DNA from: Neoarius graeffei
Taxonomy: Eukaryota > Chordata > Actinopteri > Siluriformes > Ariidae
Length of the DNA stretch: 64,000 nucleotides
Direction of reading: 5' to 3'
Assembly: GCF_027579695.1 (NCBI RefSeq)
Contig: NC_083587.1
Span: 8,292,501-8,356,500, forward strand
The notes under the pieces were generated by a model that worked only from the letters and a program-made list of their open reading frames with translations, searched no databases and had not been told where the DNA came from. How positions within the stretch are numbered: the stretch's first letter is position 1; the number at the start of each line of letters is the position of its first letter. A program made the translations under genes and the position numbers. Below are positions 1 through 12,077 of this stretch, piece after piece.

Positions 1-1104
1 AGAAAAGGCATTACATTGCTGTTAACATTCTGTGGCGGCGAGTGTGTAACCAAATAGGCTAAAATAACCCATTGTAACCTCTTTGTTCTTCTGTAGTAGC
101 TATTAGCTAGCGTTGTGTTATTTGCTGTTGGTAGACTGTAGGACAGATCAGAGGCAGTGTCCTACAAACAGCGCTTAATTTGAGGGGTAGCAAGCCGGAG
201 CGCGCTCTGGAACCTCGGGCGTTGGCTCCGGCAGCTATTTACACTGGATCCGGTGATCCAACACCTCTTTTGACTATGTAACAAAAAAAATAAATAATAA
301 TAATAATTAAATAAAAAAATGCAAGTTTATTTAGTGTTAATGTCTGATTTTGATATCTGTCTTGTTGGTGATTTCTCTCATGAAACGACATCCACAAAAT
401 ATCTGCAGATGAACTTAATTTGCAGTGTTATTACAAAACATGCCCAGAAGCGCAGCGCCACGCCCCTCTCCTCTCCTCTCCTCTTTTTTTCCACACCAGA
501 GCCGCTCATCCTCTGCACTCCGGGACCTCCCACTTTACAAATTAAGCACTGCCTACAAATAAGTGTTCAAAATAAGAGGAACATGTATTTGTCTCTTAAA
601 TCCAGGCCGTTCCCTGTAATCTGTAACAACGGTTGGAGAAAGTAATGGCAAATAGTGAGTGCACAAACCGTAGAAGGGAAACTGTACACAGCGCCAGGGC
701 AGTGTGATGGTATGTCTACTTTTAGATTGTGTTAGCTTATCAATGAACACACTCGTCACTCGACGAGTTTCACGTCTTTACGACGGATACTTAAATGTGT
801 GTTAGGTATTATTGTTGCAGTCTAAGCAGTCATTGTAGCAGCTAGATGAGCGAGAACCGAAAGGGTCTGTGCCATAAACTGTTATTTCTGTATGGCGTTG
901 CTAATGTGTCGTTACTGTTGTTATTTCTCCCTCTGCTCGCCCTGTAAATGCCCTACGTCGCTGGATAGCGAAGGTGTTTTCTGCATCTCGCTCTTTTTCT
1001 TGTATGTTCTCCGTTTGTCGCCTTCCTCGCATTCAAACCAATTCGAGCTGAAGTCCACTACATGTCCAAAATGGTGGTCACGTTTACGAAGGTCACGTGA
1101 CTGA
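1..1104. other. No recognised gene
   Basis: I see no convincing coding exon here. Open frames are short and have no recognisable motif. There is an A/T-rich low-complexity stretch around 280-320 and a pyrimidine-rich stretch around 465-490. Confidence 0.5.
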
Positions 1105-1238
1105 AAGGGGTCTATACTTTTTACTTTTACTTGAGTAAAAAGCTTCAGTTGATACTTTTACTTCATGAAAAGTATTTCTAAACCATAGTATCTATACTTC
1201 TACTTGAGTAATAAATGGTAATACTTTTGACACCTCTG
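1105..1238. mobile_element. hAT-like transposon end
   Basis: The stretch is built from repeated 'acttttacttgagtaaa'-like words and stops with TTTTGACACCTCTG. Read from the other strand this is CAGAGGTGTCAAAA, the usual style of a hAT terminal inverted repeat (CAGNGGTGTC). The other end is not seen, so I treat this as a terminal fragment. Confidence 0.55.
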
Positions 1239-1266
1239 TGTGTGAGTAAGAGAGAGACGGGGGGGG

Positions 1267-1267
<1 letters not shown>

Positions 1268-1330
<63 letters not shown>
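1268..1330. repeat. (GT)n microsatellite
   Basis: About 31 uninterrupted GT dinucleotides follow a short poly-G run. Confidence 0.95.
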
Positions 1331-1333
<3 letters not shown>

Positions 1334-1336
1334 TAA

Positions 1337-1674
1337 GGTGGGGTTTACATTAGACCGTATCAGCGGATCATCAGATTAACGTTTTTAAAACGATTAGCGT
1401 GCACACAGCAACACCAATACACGATTCGCGTGCACACAGCAACACCAATACACGGATACGCTCGGCTCCGCAGGCATCCTGCGCTCCAAATCACTCCGCC
1501 CTGAACAGCGAGTGCCCTCTGGAGGGTGCGCACTCCGGCCCTGCGCAGCTCACAGAGCGCGCGAGTATAGCGCACGAGCAGTGATTCGGGACTGAGCCGC
1601 TGTGTGTGTGATCTCAGTGCATATCACTTACCACTTGCAAGTGGAAGGATGGCAAGCCTAAAGACAATCATAAG
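1337..1674. mobile_element. Harbinger-type MITE, copy 1 (truncated)
   Basis: It starts with GGTGGGGTTTACATTA after TAA and runs with high similarity to the elements at 45864-46545 and 47587-48290, but stops after the shared 'aagacaatcata' word. The missing half is not found nearby. Full copies end in inverted TAATGTAAAC and one is bordered by TTA. This fits a PIF/Harbinger non-autonomous element (3-bp TWA-like target duplication). Confidence 0.75.
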
Positions 1675-1726
1675 CTTGGAGGGTGGAGAGAGAGAGAGTG
1701 GAGAGTGTTTGAGGCAGAGAGAGACT
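1675..1726. repeat. GA-rich minisatellite, outer piece of left arm
   Basis: The 'gagagtggagagtgtttgaggcagagagag' type unit (written in parts: GAGAGTGGAGAGTG, then TTTGAGGCAGAG) is the same as in 13494-13658 and, inverted, 22957-23281. The Tx1 LINE begins directly after it, so this is one side of the LINE's insertion site. Confidence 0.7.
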
Positions 1727-2096
1727 TTTAGACTTCTTTTAATTACAAAATAATTCCAAGAGTACAGAATCATTTAACAATATTTACAAATGACAAATAA
1801 GTAAAATAATATTTTTTTAATTAAAACATTCAGGATAAAAGGCTCACAACTCCACCAGAGACAACACACTCTGTCAAGTTACACGTCTTCTACCAGGCTA
1901 TTAAAGTGAACAGCACCTTCCCTGAGAAAACATACAGCATCATTACAACACCATATTTTCTCAAAAGACCCAAGATCCTTCATCTCACGATAAAAATGAA
2001 AATCGATTAAAACCCTCGATTTCACTAAAGTCTTAAACACCATTGTAATGTTGTACCCTGAGTCACATTCAACTTTGTTCCTCCTGCTTACATATA

Positions 2097-3704
2097 CAGT
2101 GGTGCTTGAAAGTTTGTGAACCCTTTAGAATTTTCTATATTTCTGCATAAATATGACCTAAAACATCATCAGATTTTCACACAAGTCCTAAAAGTAGATA
2201 AAGAGAACCCAGTTAAACAAATGAGACAAAAATATTATACTTGGTCATTTATTTATTGAGGAAAATGATCCAATATTACATATCTGTGAGTGGCAAAAGT
2301 ATGTGAACCTCTAGGATTAGCAGTTAATTTGAAGGTGAAATTAGACTCAGGTGTTTTCAGTCAATGGGATGACAATCAGGTGTGAGTGGGCACCCTGTTT
2401 TATTGAAAGAACAGGGATCTATCAAAGTCTGATCTTCACAACACATGTTTGTGGAAGTATATCATGGCATGAACAAAGGAGATTTCTGAGGACCTCAGAA
2501 AAAGCGTTGTTGATGCTCATCAGGTTGGAAAAGGTTACAAAACCATCTCTAAAGAGTTTGGACTTCACCAATCCACAGTCAGACAGATTATGTACAAATA
2601 GAGGAGATTCAAGACCATTGTTACCCTCCCCAGGAGTGGGCGACCAACAAAGATCACTCCAAGAGCAAGGCATGTAATAGTCGGCGAGGTCACAAAGGAC
2701 CCCAGGGTAACTTCTAAGCAACTGAAGGCCTCTCTCACATTGGCTAATGTTAATATTCGTGAGTCCACCATCAGGAGAACACTGAACAACAATGGTGTGC
2801 ATGGCAGGGTTGCAAGGAGAAAGCCACTGCTCTCCAAAAAGAACATTGCTGCTCATCTGCAGTTTGCTAAAGATCACGTGGACAAGCCAGAAGGCTATTG
2901 GAAAATTTTTGTGGACGGATGAGAACAAAATAGAACTTTTTGGTTTAAATGAGAAGCATTATGTTTGGAGAAAGGAAAACACTGCATTCCAGCATAAGAA
3001 CCTTATCCCATCTGTGAAACATGGTGGTGGTAGTATCATGGTTTGGGCCTGTTTTGCTGCATCTGGGCCAGGACGGCTTGCCATCATTGATGGAACAATG
3101 AATTCTGAATTATACGAGCGAATTCTAAAGGAAAATGTCAGGACATCTGTCCATGAACTGAATCTCAAGAGAAGGTGGGTCATGAAGCAAGACAACGACC
3201 CTAAGCACACAAGTCGTTCTACCAAAGAATGGTTAAAGAAGAATAAAGTTAATGTTTTGGAATGGCCAAGTCAAAGTCCTGACCTTAATCCAATGGAAAT
3301 GTTGTGGAAGGACCTGAAGCGAGCAGTTCATGTGAGGAAACCCACCGACATCCCAGAGTTGAAGCTGTTCTGTACAGAGGAACGGGCTAAAATTCCTCCA
3401 AGCCGGTGTGCAGGACTGATCAACAGTTACCGCAAACGTTTAGTTGCAGTTATTGCTGCACAAGGGGGTCACACCAGATACTGAAAGCAAAGGTTCACAT
3501 ACTTTTGCCACTCACAGATATGTAATATTGGATCATTTTCCTCAATAAATAAATGACCAAGTATAATATTTTTGTCTCATTTGTTTAACTGGGTTCTCTT
3601 TATCTACTTTTAGGACTTGTATGAAAATCTGATGATGTTTTAGGTCATATTTATGCAGAAATATAGAAAATTCTAAAGGGTTCACAAACTTTCAAGCACC
3701 ACTG
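2097..3704 (+). mobile_element. Tc1-like DNA transposon
   Basis: 1608 bp, bordered by TA on both sides. The ends are inverted (CAGTGGTGCTTGAAAG ... CTTTCAAGCACCACTG), with long similar inverted repeats of about 210 bp, for instance around 2220-2310 and 3490-3580. Length and TA duplication are those of Tc1/mariner elements. It lies in the 3' UTR of the Tx1 LINE and is therefore younger than it. Confidence 0.95.
2476..3484 (+). pseudogene. Tc1 transposase, broken
   Basis: The N-terminal paired-type HTH can be read from about 2476 (EISEDLRKSVVDAHQ, then KGYKTISKEFGL). Then comes a GRPTK AT-hook-like turn and the second HTH (about 2640-2830). The catalytic half is open from about 2910 to 3484: FLWTDENKIELFG (first D), QDNDPKHTS (second D) and NPMEMLW (E), so the DD34E triad is present. 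Two lesions are visible: a TAG near 2599 where Tc1 proteins have YKW, and a one-base frame change near 2915 joining the two open frames. The protein ends GGHTRY, the usual Tc1 tail. It is inactive as read but only lightly decayed. Confidence 0.9.
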
Positions 3705-4934
3705 TATAGCCATCTTGGCTTGACCAAGCAAAAAATTCAAAACTTGACATTTAAACCTGCGTTTCTGGCAATATTTAAAACCAAAAATAAAAATCACCAT
3801 TGAAAAACATTCATTAAAACAGCCAAATATTCTTTCCAAAAGAGAAAACAGAGGCTTCAGTCTTATACATTGCATGAAGGCATGGAAAATGGTTTCCCTT
3901 ATGCTACAAAAAGGACACTGATGATTAACATCTGGGTTTAAAACTGAAATAAAAGAATTAACTGCCACTGCCCCATACAGAATCCTCCATTGTAAATCCC
4001 CACACTTCTTAGGTAATGGTGACTTGTGAAAAGCTCTCCATTGTGGTTTAACCTGCTCTGTTACTTGTAAAACTGTACGCCAAGGAGTGTCAACTCTCTT
4101 CAAGATATTTTTTGTTCAAAACCATCACACACAGTTTATATAATGCCTTACCAGAGGCAAGGTTAGAACCAAGAAATAACAAAAGTTCAGGCTTAAATAA
4201 TGTGCCTGAGGTATCATCTACCTCTGCAGACACCGTAACATTTGGGACAGGATCAGAGTCATTTGGTGCAATAAAACCCATGGAAAAGTCAAATAACAAT
4301 CTCATTTCATCCTCTGTAAACAGATTCTTCAATTTGCCAAGAAGATGTGATACTACTCGGGTTGACCTTACTCGTAAACGTTTAGACACTTGATCAACAT
4401 TCTGAAAAGATGGACCAGCAATCTTGATTAAATTTTCCAAGGTGAGGACTTTTGCCTCACGGAGAACTTCTGTGAGGGCAGGGAAGGATATTTCAGATGT
4501 GAGATCCAGGAGGGAGCCATAAACCAAAGGCTCTTGCAACAACCAAAAAAAGGATGTGGAATTCAAGGTCCTCCCAATCTTTAACAGACTCCATACTTTC
4601 AAAAGATTGCGATAAAAAATGGGAAACTTGTTCAAGTTAAAATGATTTGGATCCATCCAGAACAAAGTCTTATCTAGATCCAGCCCATCAAAAGTCCGAA
4701 GCATGGCACAAGCTACGGCTTTGCAGCTACTGTCAACTGTTCCATTTAGTAGCCGCTGTATAAATTGTAGGCGAAAAGCAGCAGTCCTGCTCTGTAAATG
4801 AACCAGCCCGTCCCCACCTTCCTCTCTTGGAAAAAACAGTACACTCTGTGGAATCCAGTGTAAGCCATTCCAAAAGAAGTCAACCAACACAGACTGGATC
4901 TTTGCAAGTACATTAGCTGGAGGATCTATACATG
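3705..4934 (-). pseudogene. Tx1 LINE ORF2, C-terminal part
   Basis: Two overlapping minus-strand frames (4890-4090 and 4103-3651) carry the tail of the Tx1 ORF2 after the RT. The first has WNGLHWIPQSVLFFPREEGG and RLQFIQRLLNG, the usual post-RT Tx1/L1 text. The second has a zinc-knuckle-like CPFC...HAFMQC after 'KSPLPKKCGDLQWRILYG'. A frame change joins them near 4100. The coding tail overlaps the Tc1 insertion site region and ends just inside the Tc1. Confidence 0.8.
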
Positions 4935-5060
4935 CAGGGGCGTATCACCCGCGGGGGATGCGTACGTTTCATCCCCCCCACTTTTGTTGAAACACAATTT
5001 CATCCCCCGCACTTTTGTCAGATTAAAATGACATCATTATGAAAATTATACAGCTACTAT
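4729..5060. repeat. 332-bp direct repeat, left copy
   Basis: Begins ACTGTCAACTGTTCC and ends GCTACTAT. It matches 8126-8457 over the same 332 bases with only about six differences seen by eye. It holds the last 207 bp of Tx1 sequence plus the first 125 bp of the hAT element starting at 4936 (CAGGGGCGTATC). See the findings for its meaning. Confidence 0.9.
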
Positions 5061-8000
5061 CATCATCATCAGGAATCCCTCGCATTGCAAGTATGATTGC
5101 CCATTGGTCATCATTTGTGAGTCCTCTGGTGGCTCACAAGGCCGATGCGGGACGCACACAACCGTCGACAGGCCGGGCACGCGAAAGAAGTGGTCGTTGA
5201 GGGAGGAGCCCTTTCACGGGCCTTGCGGTTTTGGCGCTTCTCCTCACAACGGTCGCGTCTGGCAGACTCAAAGGAGGCAACACCCTCATGTATTTGCCCC
5301 CTCCACTTCGTGCGGTCAGAGGCAAGTTCTTCCCAGTTATCTGGGTTGATCTTACAGGCTTTCAAGTTGGCCTTGAGGTTGTCTTTGAATCGCTTCCTTT
5401 GGCCTCCAACTGATCTTTCTCCAGAGCTAAGCTCACCATAGAGGATTTGCTTTGGTAAGCACGAGCTGTCCATTCTAAGAACATGCCCTGACCAGCGGAG
5501 TTGGTTTTGAACTACCATGGCCTCTACGCTTGAGCAGTTGGCTTCCTCTAGAACGCTTGTATTGGTTCGGTGATCCATCCAACTTATGCCGAGAATGCGA
5601 CGCAAGCAGCGTTGGTGATACTTTTCAAGGGCCTTTAAATGACGCCTGTATGTGGTCCAAGACTCGGAGCCGAACAAGAGGGAGGGTAAGACCACCGCCT
5701 TATAGATCTTCACTTTAGTCTCGATGTGTATGCCTCTCTCCTCGAATACTCTCTCACGCATTCGTCCAAAGGCATAGCTGGCAACTCGTAGGCGATGCTG
5801 AATCTCATCATCGATGTTTGCTTCGACAGAGAGAATACTGCCAAGGTATGGAAAAGATTCTACATTCTCCAGAACTGTCTCGTTGATTTTAAAGGAGGGG
5901 AGGACAATCACCTGGCCGGGAGCAGGTTGGTAGAGTATCTCGGTCTTTTTCACATTGACAGACAGACCCAGCCGTTGGTATGCGTGCCCAAAGGCATTCA
6001 GAATAGCTTGGAGACTCTCTTTGGAGGTTGCACAAATGCAGTTGTCGTCGGCATATTGAAGCTCAATGACGGAAGTTGTGCGAGTCTTGGTTTTCGCTTT
6101 CAGCCTTCTTAGATTGAAAAGACCCCCATCGAAACGGTAGGTGATTGCGACTCCATCAGGAAGCTGGTCTTTCATTAACTGAAGGACAGCTGATATAAAT
6201 ATGTAGAAGAGTGTAGGAGCAATCACGCAGCCTTGCTTTACACCGGTCCGCACTTCGAACGGGTCGCTACTGGAGCAGTTGTCAAGAACTCTTGCAGACA
6301 TACCATCATGGAAGAGTTTGAGAATGTTGACAAATTTCTCAGGGCAGCCGAACTTGGCTAGGATCCTCCACAAGGCCTCACAGTTGACAGAATCGAAGGC
6401 CTTGGACAAATCAATAAAGGCCATGTACAGGGGTTGATGTTGTTCGTGGTACTTTTCTTGGAGCTGCCGAGCTGTGAAGATCATATCTATTGTTCCTCTA
6501 TTCGCACGGAAACCACACTGTGTCTCTGGGAGGAACATTTCAGCATGTGGTTGAAGATGATTCGCCATGACTCGGGTGACTATTTTGCCAGCAATGGCAA
6601 GCAGTGAGATACCGCGGTAGTTACCACACACAGATTTGTCACCTTTCTTGAAGATTTTCACAATATCTGCGTCTCGTAGGTACGGCGCTAAGACCTCCTT
6701 TTCCCAGATAAGAAGGATAAGCTTGTAGATGCAACACTCTAGTTCAGACCCTCCAAGCTTAAATACTTCTACTGGGATTCCATCGATGCCTGGAGCTTTC
6801 CTGTTTTTCATCTGTGCAATGGCAGTTCATATTTCGGAGGGACTGGGTTCTTTACCAAGCTCAAGATTGACAGTTAGCTGCTCGATCTCGTCATAGATGG
6901 ACTTGTCAACGGAAGAATCACGGTTCAGGAGCTCCCGAAAGTGCTCCATCCAGCGGTGGTTAATGCTCTTACTGTCCTTCAGGAGAGTCCCGTCTTGATC
7001 TTTAACTGCGGTTGCACCACATGAGGTTGGGCCATACGTTGCCTTGATGGCACTGAAAAGGCCGTGGGTGTCGCCTTTATCTGCGAGGCTTTGGATCTCG
7101 TTAGCCCACCACTCATTTTTTAACTTTCGAATCTGCCGCTGGACCTCAGCCCGAATGGTCTGATAGGCTTCCCTTTTGTTGTTATTCAGGGGGTCATTCT
7201 GCCAATCAGTGAATGCCTTCCTTTTCCTAGAGACCATTTCTGTGATCACCTCGTCATTCTCGTCAAACCAATCCTGGTGTTTCCGTGTTTTGTAACCAAT
7301 GGTTTCTTTGCAGCTAGTAATGATTGCTTTCTTGAGGTCATCCCAGTATTTTATAGCGTCATCACCACCTACAGAAGTAAGGGTATGACGGAGAGACCTT
7401 TGCAAGTCATCACATACGTCCGGGTCTTTAAGTCTCCCGACATCAAGCCTTCGGCGCACAAGCTTTGCCGTGTTCCGCTTCTTCCACATTAGCTGGAAGA
7501 AAAGGTCAACTCGAATGAGTCGGTGGTCAGTCCAACAGTCGTCAGCACTAACCATCGCCTTCGTTATTCTGACCTCGCTCAGGTCTCGGGCGCAAACTAT
7601 GGCATAGTCAATCAAATGCCAGTGCTTCGAGCGAGGATGTTGCCAGGTGGTTTTATACTTGTTTCTCTGACGAAACATGGTGTTGGTAATAACAAGCTGG
7701 TGCTCGGTGCATAAGGTGGGTAGCAGTGTGCCATTAGAGTTGCAATTTCCAACGCCGTCTTTACCGATTGTGCCCCTCCAGAGCTCGTTATTTCTGTCTA
7801 CCCTGGCGTTGAAGTCTCCAAGGAGAACGATTTTGTCCTCTTTGAGAGTTTTGGTCAAGATTGAGTCCATGGTTGAATAGAATGCTTCTTTCACCTCGTC
7901 TTCAGCGTCCAGGGTAGGTGCATATGCGCATATGATGGTTACATGCTGGCTGCTGGACAGGGTTAAACGTAAGGTCATAATACGTTCATTTATGCCTTGT

Positions 8001-8125
8001 GGAACCTCGGTGAAATGATTGACGATGTCATTCTTAATGGCAAATCCGACGCCATGAATCCGCGGCTGTCCTTCGGGTCTGCCTTGCCAAAAGAAGGTAT
8101 AACCTCCACCAGCCTCCTTAAGCTA
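5061..8125 (-). mobile_element. APE-type LINE with C-terminal C2H2 finger, 5' truncated
   Basis: The minus-strand element begins inside the endonuclease domain at 8125 and ends at 5061 with a short (GAT)n-like tail (CATCATCATC on the plus strand). It is 3.07 kb and bordered by the 332-bp direct repeats. The order is APE endonuclease, RT, and C-terminal zinc finger. The RT text (SKAFDSVN, GVKQGC, YADDN) belongs to the I/Nimb- or RTE-X-like LINEs common in fishes and molluscs. I cannot fix the clade by eye. It is little decayed. Confidence 0.85.
5111..8125 (-). pseudogene. LINE ORF2 (endonuclease-RT-zinc finger), one stop
   Basis: One frame runs from 8125 to 5111, broken only by a single TGA around 6824-6826. 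It starts inside the endonuclease (KEAGGGYTFFWQG), then IICAYAP, LLGDFNARV and a terminal TDHRLIRV, which are APE motifs. The RT follows: KNRKAPGIDGIP, GNYRGISLL, FIDLSKAFDSVN (motif A), GVKQGCVIAPTLF (motif B), LQYADDN (motif C) and the LGSILS region. The C-terminus is a C2H2 finger, CPACRRLC...HQRTHK. The N-terminal residues of the endonuclease are missing through 5' truncation, the normal outcome of target-primed reverse transcription. Confidence 0.88.
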
Positions 8126-8457
8126 ACTGTCCACTGTTCCATTTAGTAGCCGCTGTATAAATTGTAGGCGAAAAGCAGCAGTCCTGCTCTGTAAATGAAC
8201 CAGCCCGTCCCCACCTTCCTCTCTTGGTAAAAACAGTACACTCTGTGGAATCCAGTGTAAGCCATTCCAAAAGAAGTCAACCAACACAGACTGGATCTTT
8301 GCAAGTACATTAGCTGGAGGATCTATACATGCAGGGGCGTATCACCCACAGGGGATGCGTATGTTTCATCCCCCCCACTTTTGTTGAAACACAATTTCAT
8401 CCCCCGCACTTTTGTCAGATTAAAATGACATCATTATGAAAATTATACAGCTACTAT
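8126..8457. repeat. 332-bp direct repeat, right copy
   Basis: Begins ACTGTCCACTGTTCC and ends GCTACTAT, copy of 4729-5060. This copy runs on without a break into the rest of the hAT element, so it holds the original continuity. Confidence 0.9.
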
Positions 8458-9566
8458 AAAATGTGTAACAAGGAAGTAAACTATTGCCATAATGTTAGAA
8501 AAAAACAGCCACGCAACGGACTCAAAACAGTTTTTCTCACCCGACCAATCTAGCGTGCCGAAAGCGCTCAATAATACAGTATCTGTCTGCAGAGCTGCAG
8601 AGCCAACACCAGTTTTACCGCTCCTGATTCACCGTTCCAGGTTTGACGGCGCATGCGGTGCTTACTGTGCCTGGCTCTGCGGCTCTGCAGACAGACCCTT
8701 CTCAAAGCGCTTGCAATGCCGTCATTCAAACAGTTGTCCCAGATGCCATGCCCTAAAAGATTGTGTTAATTTCCATAGGACTATTAATGCTGTCCTCTTT
8801 TGTCGTGCAATATTGACAAGGATGCAGAAAAGGAAAAGGCAGGGGACGATTGACTCCTTTTTCAAGAAGACCCAAGTAAGTTGACTATATTACCCCTGCG
8901 CCCACAGGCTTGCAAACGTGCCACTACTTTGAGTAGCCTACTGCTCAATCACTCAACCACTGCACTCATTTCAAGATCGAGGATCCGTGGTGCACCAGTT
9001 TTATTTAAGGCAGTATTGATTGAAATGCTTAATGTTAGTAGCATACTAGCCGTCTAGAGAGAGAGAGGCAATATTAGCTATGCTAATGTGACTTGTGTCG
9101 ACTCGTGTGTTTATCAAACATTGAATGATCTATACACTGTGTATGACTTTTTGGGCTATGTGAAATTTTTGGTTTTGTTTATCTCAGTGTATACCAGTGT
9201 CGGCAGCAATACTGACATCTCTGTTATAGAACAGTATCCTGTTACCTAGAATTATCACTCAATACTTTTTCCCTTCACTTACTGAATAATTACATAGCCC
9301 TGGCAGTAACAACACCAAAACCCAACATGATAGATCTCTGCATGAAATGCAGAACTTGGCTGGAGTCAACTGGATTTATAGGCTTTCTGCTGTCCTCCCT
9401 TTCATTTGCATCCATGAACCATGGGTATGAAAAAGTTCCATATCGGTCATTGACAGTACATCACAGTGTACACGCCGGGCGTGGATATAGCCATAAACCG
9501 ATTTCTAATGATATGGCTTCCCCATTCCAGAACACTCCCACTTTTGGAAAGCTTGATACGCCCCTG
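8332..9566 (+). mobile_element. hAT transposon, internally deleted
   Basis: The ends are inverted, CAGGGGCGTATC at 8332 and GATACGCCCCTG at 9566, with an exact 8-bp duplication TATACATG on each side (8324-8331 and 9567-9574). That is diagnostic of hAT. It is 1.2 kb against about 3-4 kb for autonomous elements and keeps only a first coding exon. It is inserted in ORF2 of the Tx1 LINE. Its first 125 bp are duplicated at 4936-5060 by the APE-LINE event. Confidence 0.95.
8822..8876 (+). pseudogene. hAT transposase, first exon only
   Basis: ATG opens MQKRKRQGTIDSFFKK, a basic start of the kind seen in ZMYM/hAT-Ac-like transposases (K/R-rich, then TIDSFF). A good splice donor, CCAA|GTAAG, follows at about 8877. 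No BED finger, DDE or dimerisation exon is found before the right end at 9566, so the rest was lost in the internal deletion. Confidence 0.6.
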
Positions 9567-9574
9567 TATACATG

Positions 9575-12063
9575 CCAACCGGTGCCAGAGGGATGATGCT
9601 ACCAGGTTGTTATTTATGAGCACTCTCCCTCTATAAGACAAATTATTCATTAAAAATTCCCATCTAGTAAGACGGCCTTTAACTTTTTGAATAACACCTT
9701 CAAAATTTTTCAGCATAAAGTCGTCATTCCCAATAAATACCCCCAAATACTTAAACCCATCTTTGGACCAAGCCAGATTCTCAGGTAATCTGGGTGAACC
9801 ATCATTCCAGTTCCCCATCAACAAAGCCACAGTCTTACCCCAGTTAACTTTGGCAGAGGATAACATTCTAAAATCATTAAATACTCTCAACATGGCATCC
9901 ACATCCCTCTGGCTCTTAACAAGTATTGCCACATCATCAGCATAAGCTGATAATTTAAAAGTAAAAGTACACTTTTGGATCTTTACCCCTTCTATGTCGT
10001 TTCTCAGCTTTACCAAAAGTGGCTCTATTGCTAGGGAATACAATATACCAGACAGGGGGCAGCCTTGTATGATGCCTCTGAAAACCCTAAAAGGAGCAGA
10101 CAAGTCACCATTAACCTTTAATATGCTTTCAATGTCACGATATAAGACTTTTATGTAACTAATAATACCAGGATTAAAACCAAAAGCAGACAGAACATTC
10201 CATAAATAATTATGTTCAACCCTATCGAAAGCTTTTTCTTGATCAATTGAAACAAGGCCAAAATCCAAGTTCAGGCGCTTTCCAATGTCAACAATATCTC
10301 TGATAAAACAAATGTTATCGTGAATTAACCTGCCAGGCACACAGTAGGTCTGGTCAGGATGAATGACCTCTTCCACCACTTTGCTAAGCCTATTGGCTAG
10401 AACTTTAGAGAGCAACCGGTACTCAACACATAGGACAGAGATAGGTCTCCATGATCTAATGTCACTGAGATCCCCCTTTTTTGGCAACAGCGTTATAACA
10501 GCTCTCCGACAACTGTGAGGCAGCCGCCCATTGGCCAAACTGTTACTCAGAACCTCTAGCAAATCTGCACCTATTTCAGGCCAGAAAGCTTTGTAAAATT
10601 CAACTGGTAACCCATCAAGCCCCAGCGCCTTACCACCCTCCATATTTTGGAGGGCAGTAGTCAATTCCTCAAGGGATAGCACCCTTCCAAGGTCTGTATT
10701 GGCTGTGCTGGAAACCTGGGGTAGATTCTTCAGAAAACCATTGTCAGGAACCTGCTCATAAGTGATCTCACTCTTGTATAAGTCCTTGAAAAAGCACTGT
10801 GCATGCTTTCGAATGTCTGCATTTTCAGACAAGAGTGTGCCATCTTCTGAGCGCAAGGCTTGCATCAGCCTTTTCTGATTATTTTTCTTTTCTAAATTAA
10901 AAAAGAATTTAGTGGGTGCATCCATAAGTTCAATCGACTGAAAACATGACCTGACCAGAGCTCCTGTAGCCTTGACCCCCATTAATTCAACCAGTAAATT
11001 CTTTTTGCTTTTAAAGTCTCTGTTACATTATTTGTCATATCTGACACCCCTTGAAGTTTCAGTATCTCCTTTTATAAAGTTACCATTCGATTGGAGATGT
11101 CTCTCGTGACATTGAAGCTGTATTGTTGGCACAACATCTTTATTTGGACTTTGGCAAAGTCCCACCACTGTTGTATTGATTTAAAAGAATACTTTGTAGT
11201 CTTACACTGACCCCAAAAAAACTTAAAAACATCACTGAAATGAGTGTCTTGCAATAAACTGGTATTTAAATGCCAGTAGGCACTCTTTGGTTTTACAGTA
11301 CTTATAAATATTTTACATGTTACCATACAGTGATCAGAAAAACCAACAGGAACAATATTGCAGCTTCTAAAAAAGTTGAACTGGTGCTTGAAAACATAAA
11401 GTCTGTCCAGCCTTGCCAAAGAAAGCATGTTATTATAAGAGTGAACCCATGTGTATTGCCTCTGAATTAAATGGAAGTTCCTCCAAATATCTACAAGATT
11501 GTACGCTTTTAAAATTTCACATATTTTTTACGAGAAGGCATGTGAGCCTCTATGTGATTATGATCCATACCATTCTCAGTACAGTTAAAATCTCCCCCAA
11601 TAAGTAAGGTGTCTTGGCAGTCACAGGTCTTAAGTACACTTTCTAGAGTTTGAAGAAAAAGCATACGCTCAGTGCCATTGGTAGGTGCATACACACAAAC
11701 AAAAACAAAAGGCTTGCTATCATATAAGGCTCTTACTTTTAAAAGTCTGCCTTTAATAATTTCGTCAACTTCATAAGAACATGGAATGAAATCACGACTA
11801 AACAGAATGCCAACACCCCCACTATTAGAGGTGTTGTGACTCAAAATTGTGACACCAGTAAACTCACTTGCCTAGTCCGCACAGTTACTTGTATCTGTGT
11901 GCGTTTCTTGAACAAAAGCAATATCAATTTTCTTTTTTTTAAGGGTTTCAAAAACAACAGCTCTCTTATTACGGTCTCTTACTCCATTTAAATTTAACGA
12001 AGCAATTAAAAATTCACACATAAGAAAGTATAAAAAATTAAACTTGGTACGCATGATAATCAT
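9575..12063 (-). pseudogene. Tx1 LINE ORF2, endonuclease and RT part
   Basis: The start near 12063 reads EFLIASLNLNGVRD and then IAFVQETHT, the first APE motifs. 11844-11509 carries GGVGILFSRD, VCVYAPT and LIGGDFNCT. 11428-11072 carries the SDH region (GFSDHCMV). 10982-9575 is one long open RT frame: GLDGLPVEFYK, SWRPISVL, VSIDQEKAFDRVEH, GIIQGCPLSGILYS and SAYADDVAI, with an intact YADD. Several frame changes and stops separate these blocks (between 12063 and 10982), so the ORF is dead. The hAT insertion at 9567 cuts it from its C-terminal part at 4934-3705. Confidence 0.88.
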
Positions 12064-12077
12064 AAAGGCTAAAGAAG

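Noticed and set aside
5104-6112. Plus-strand frames over 5-8 kb
   Set aside because: Antisense shadows of the LINE ORF2.
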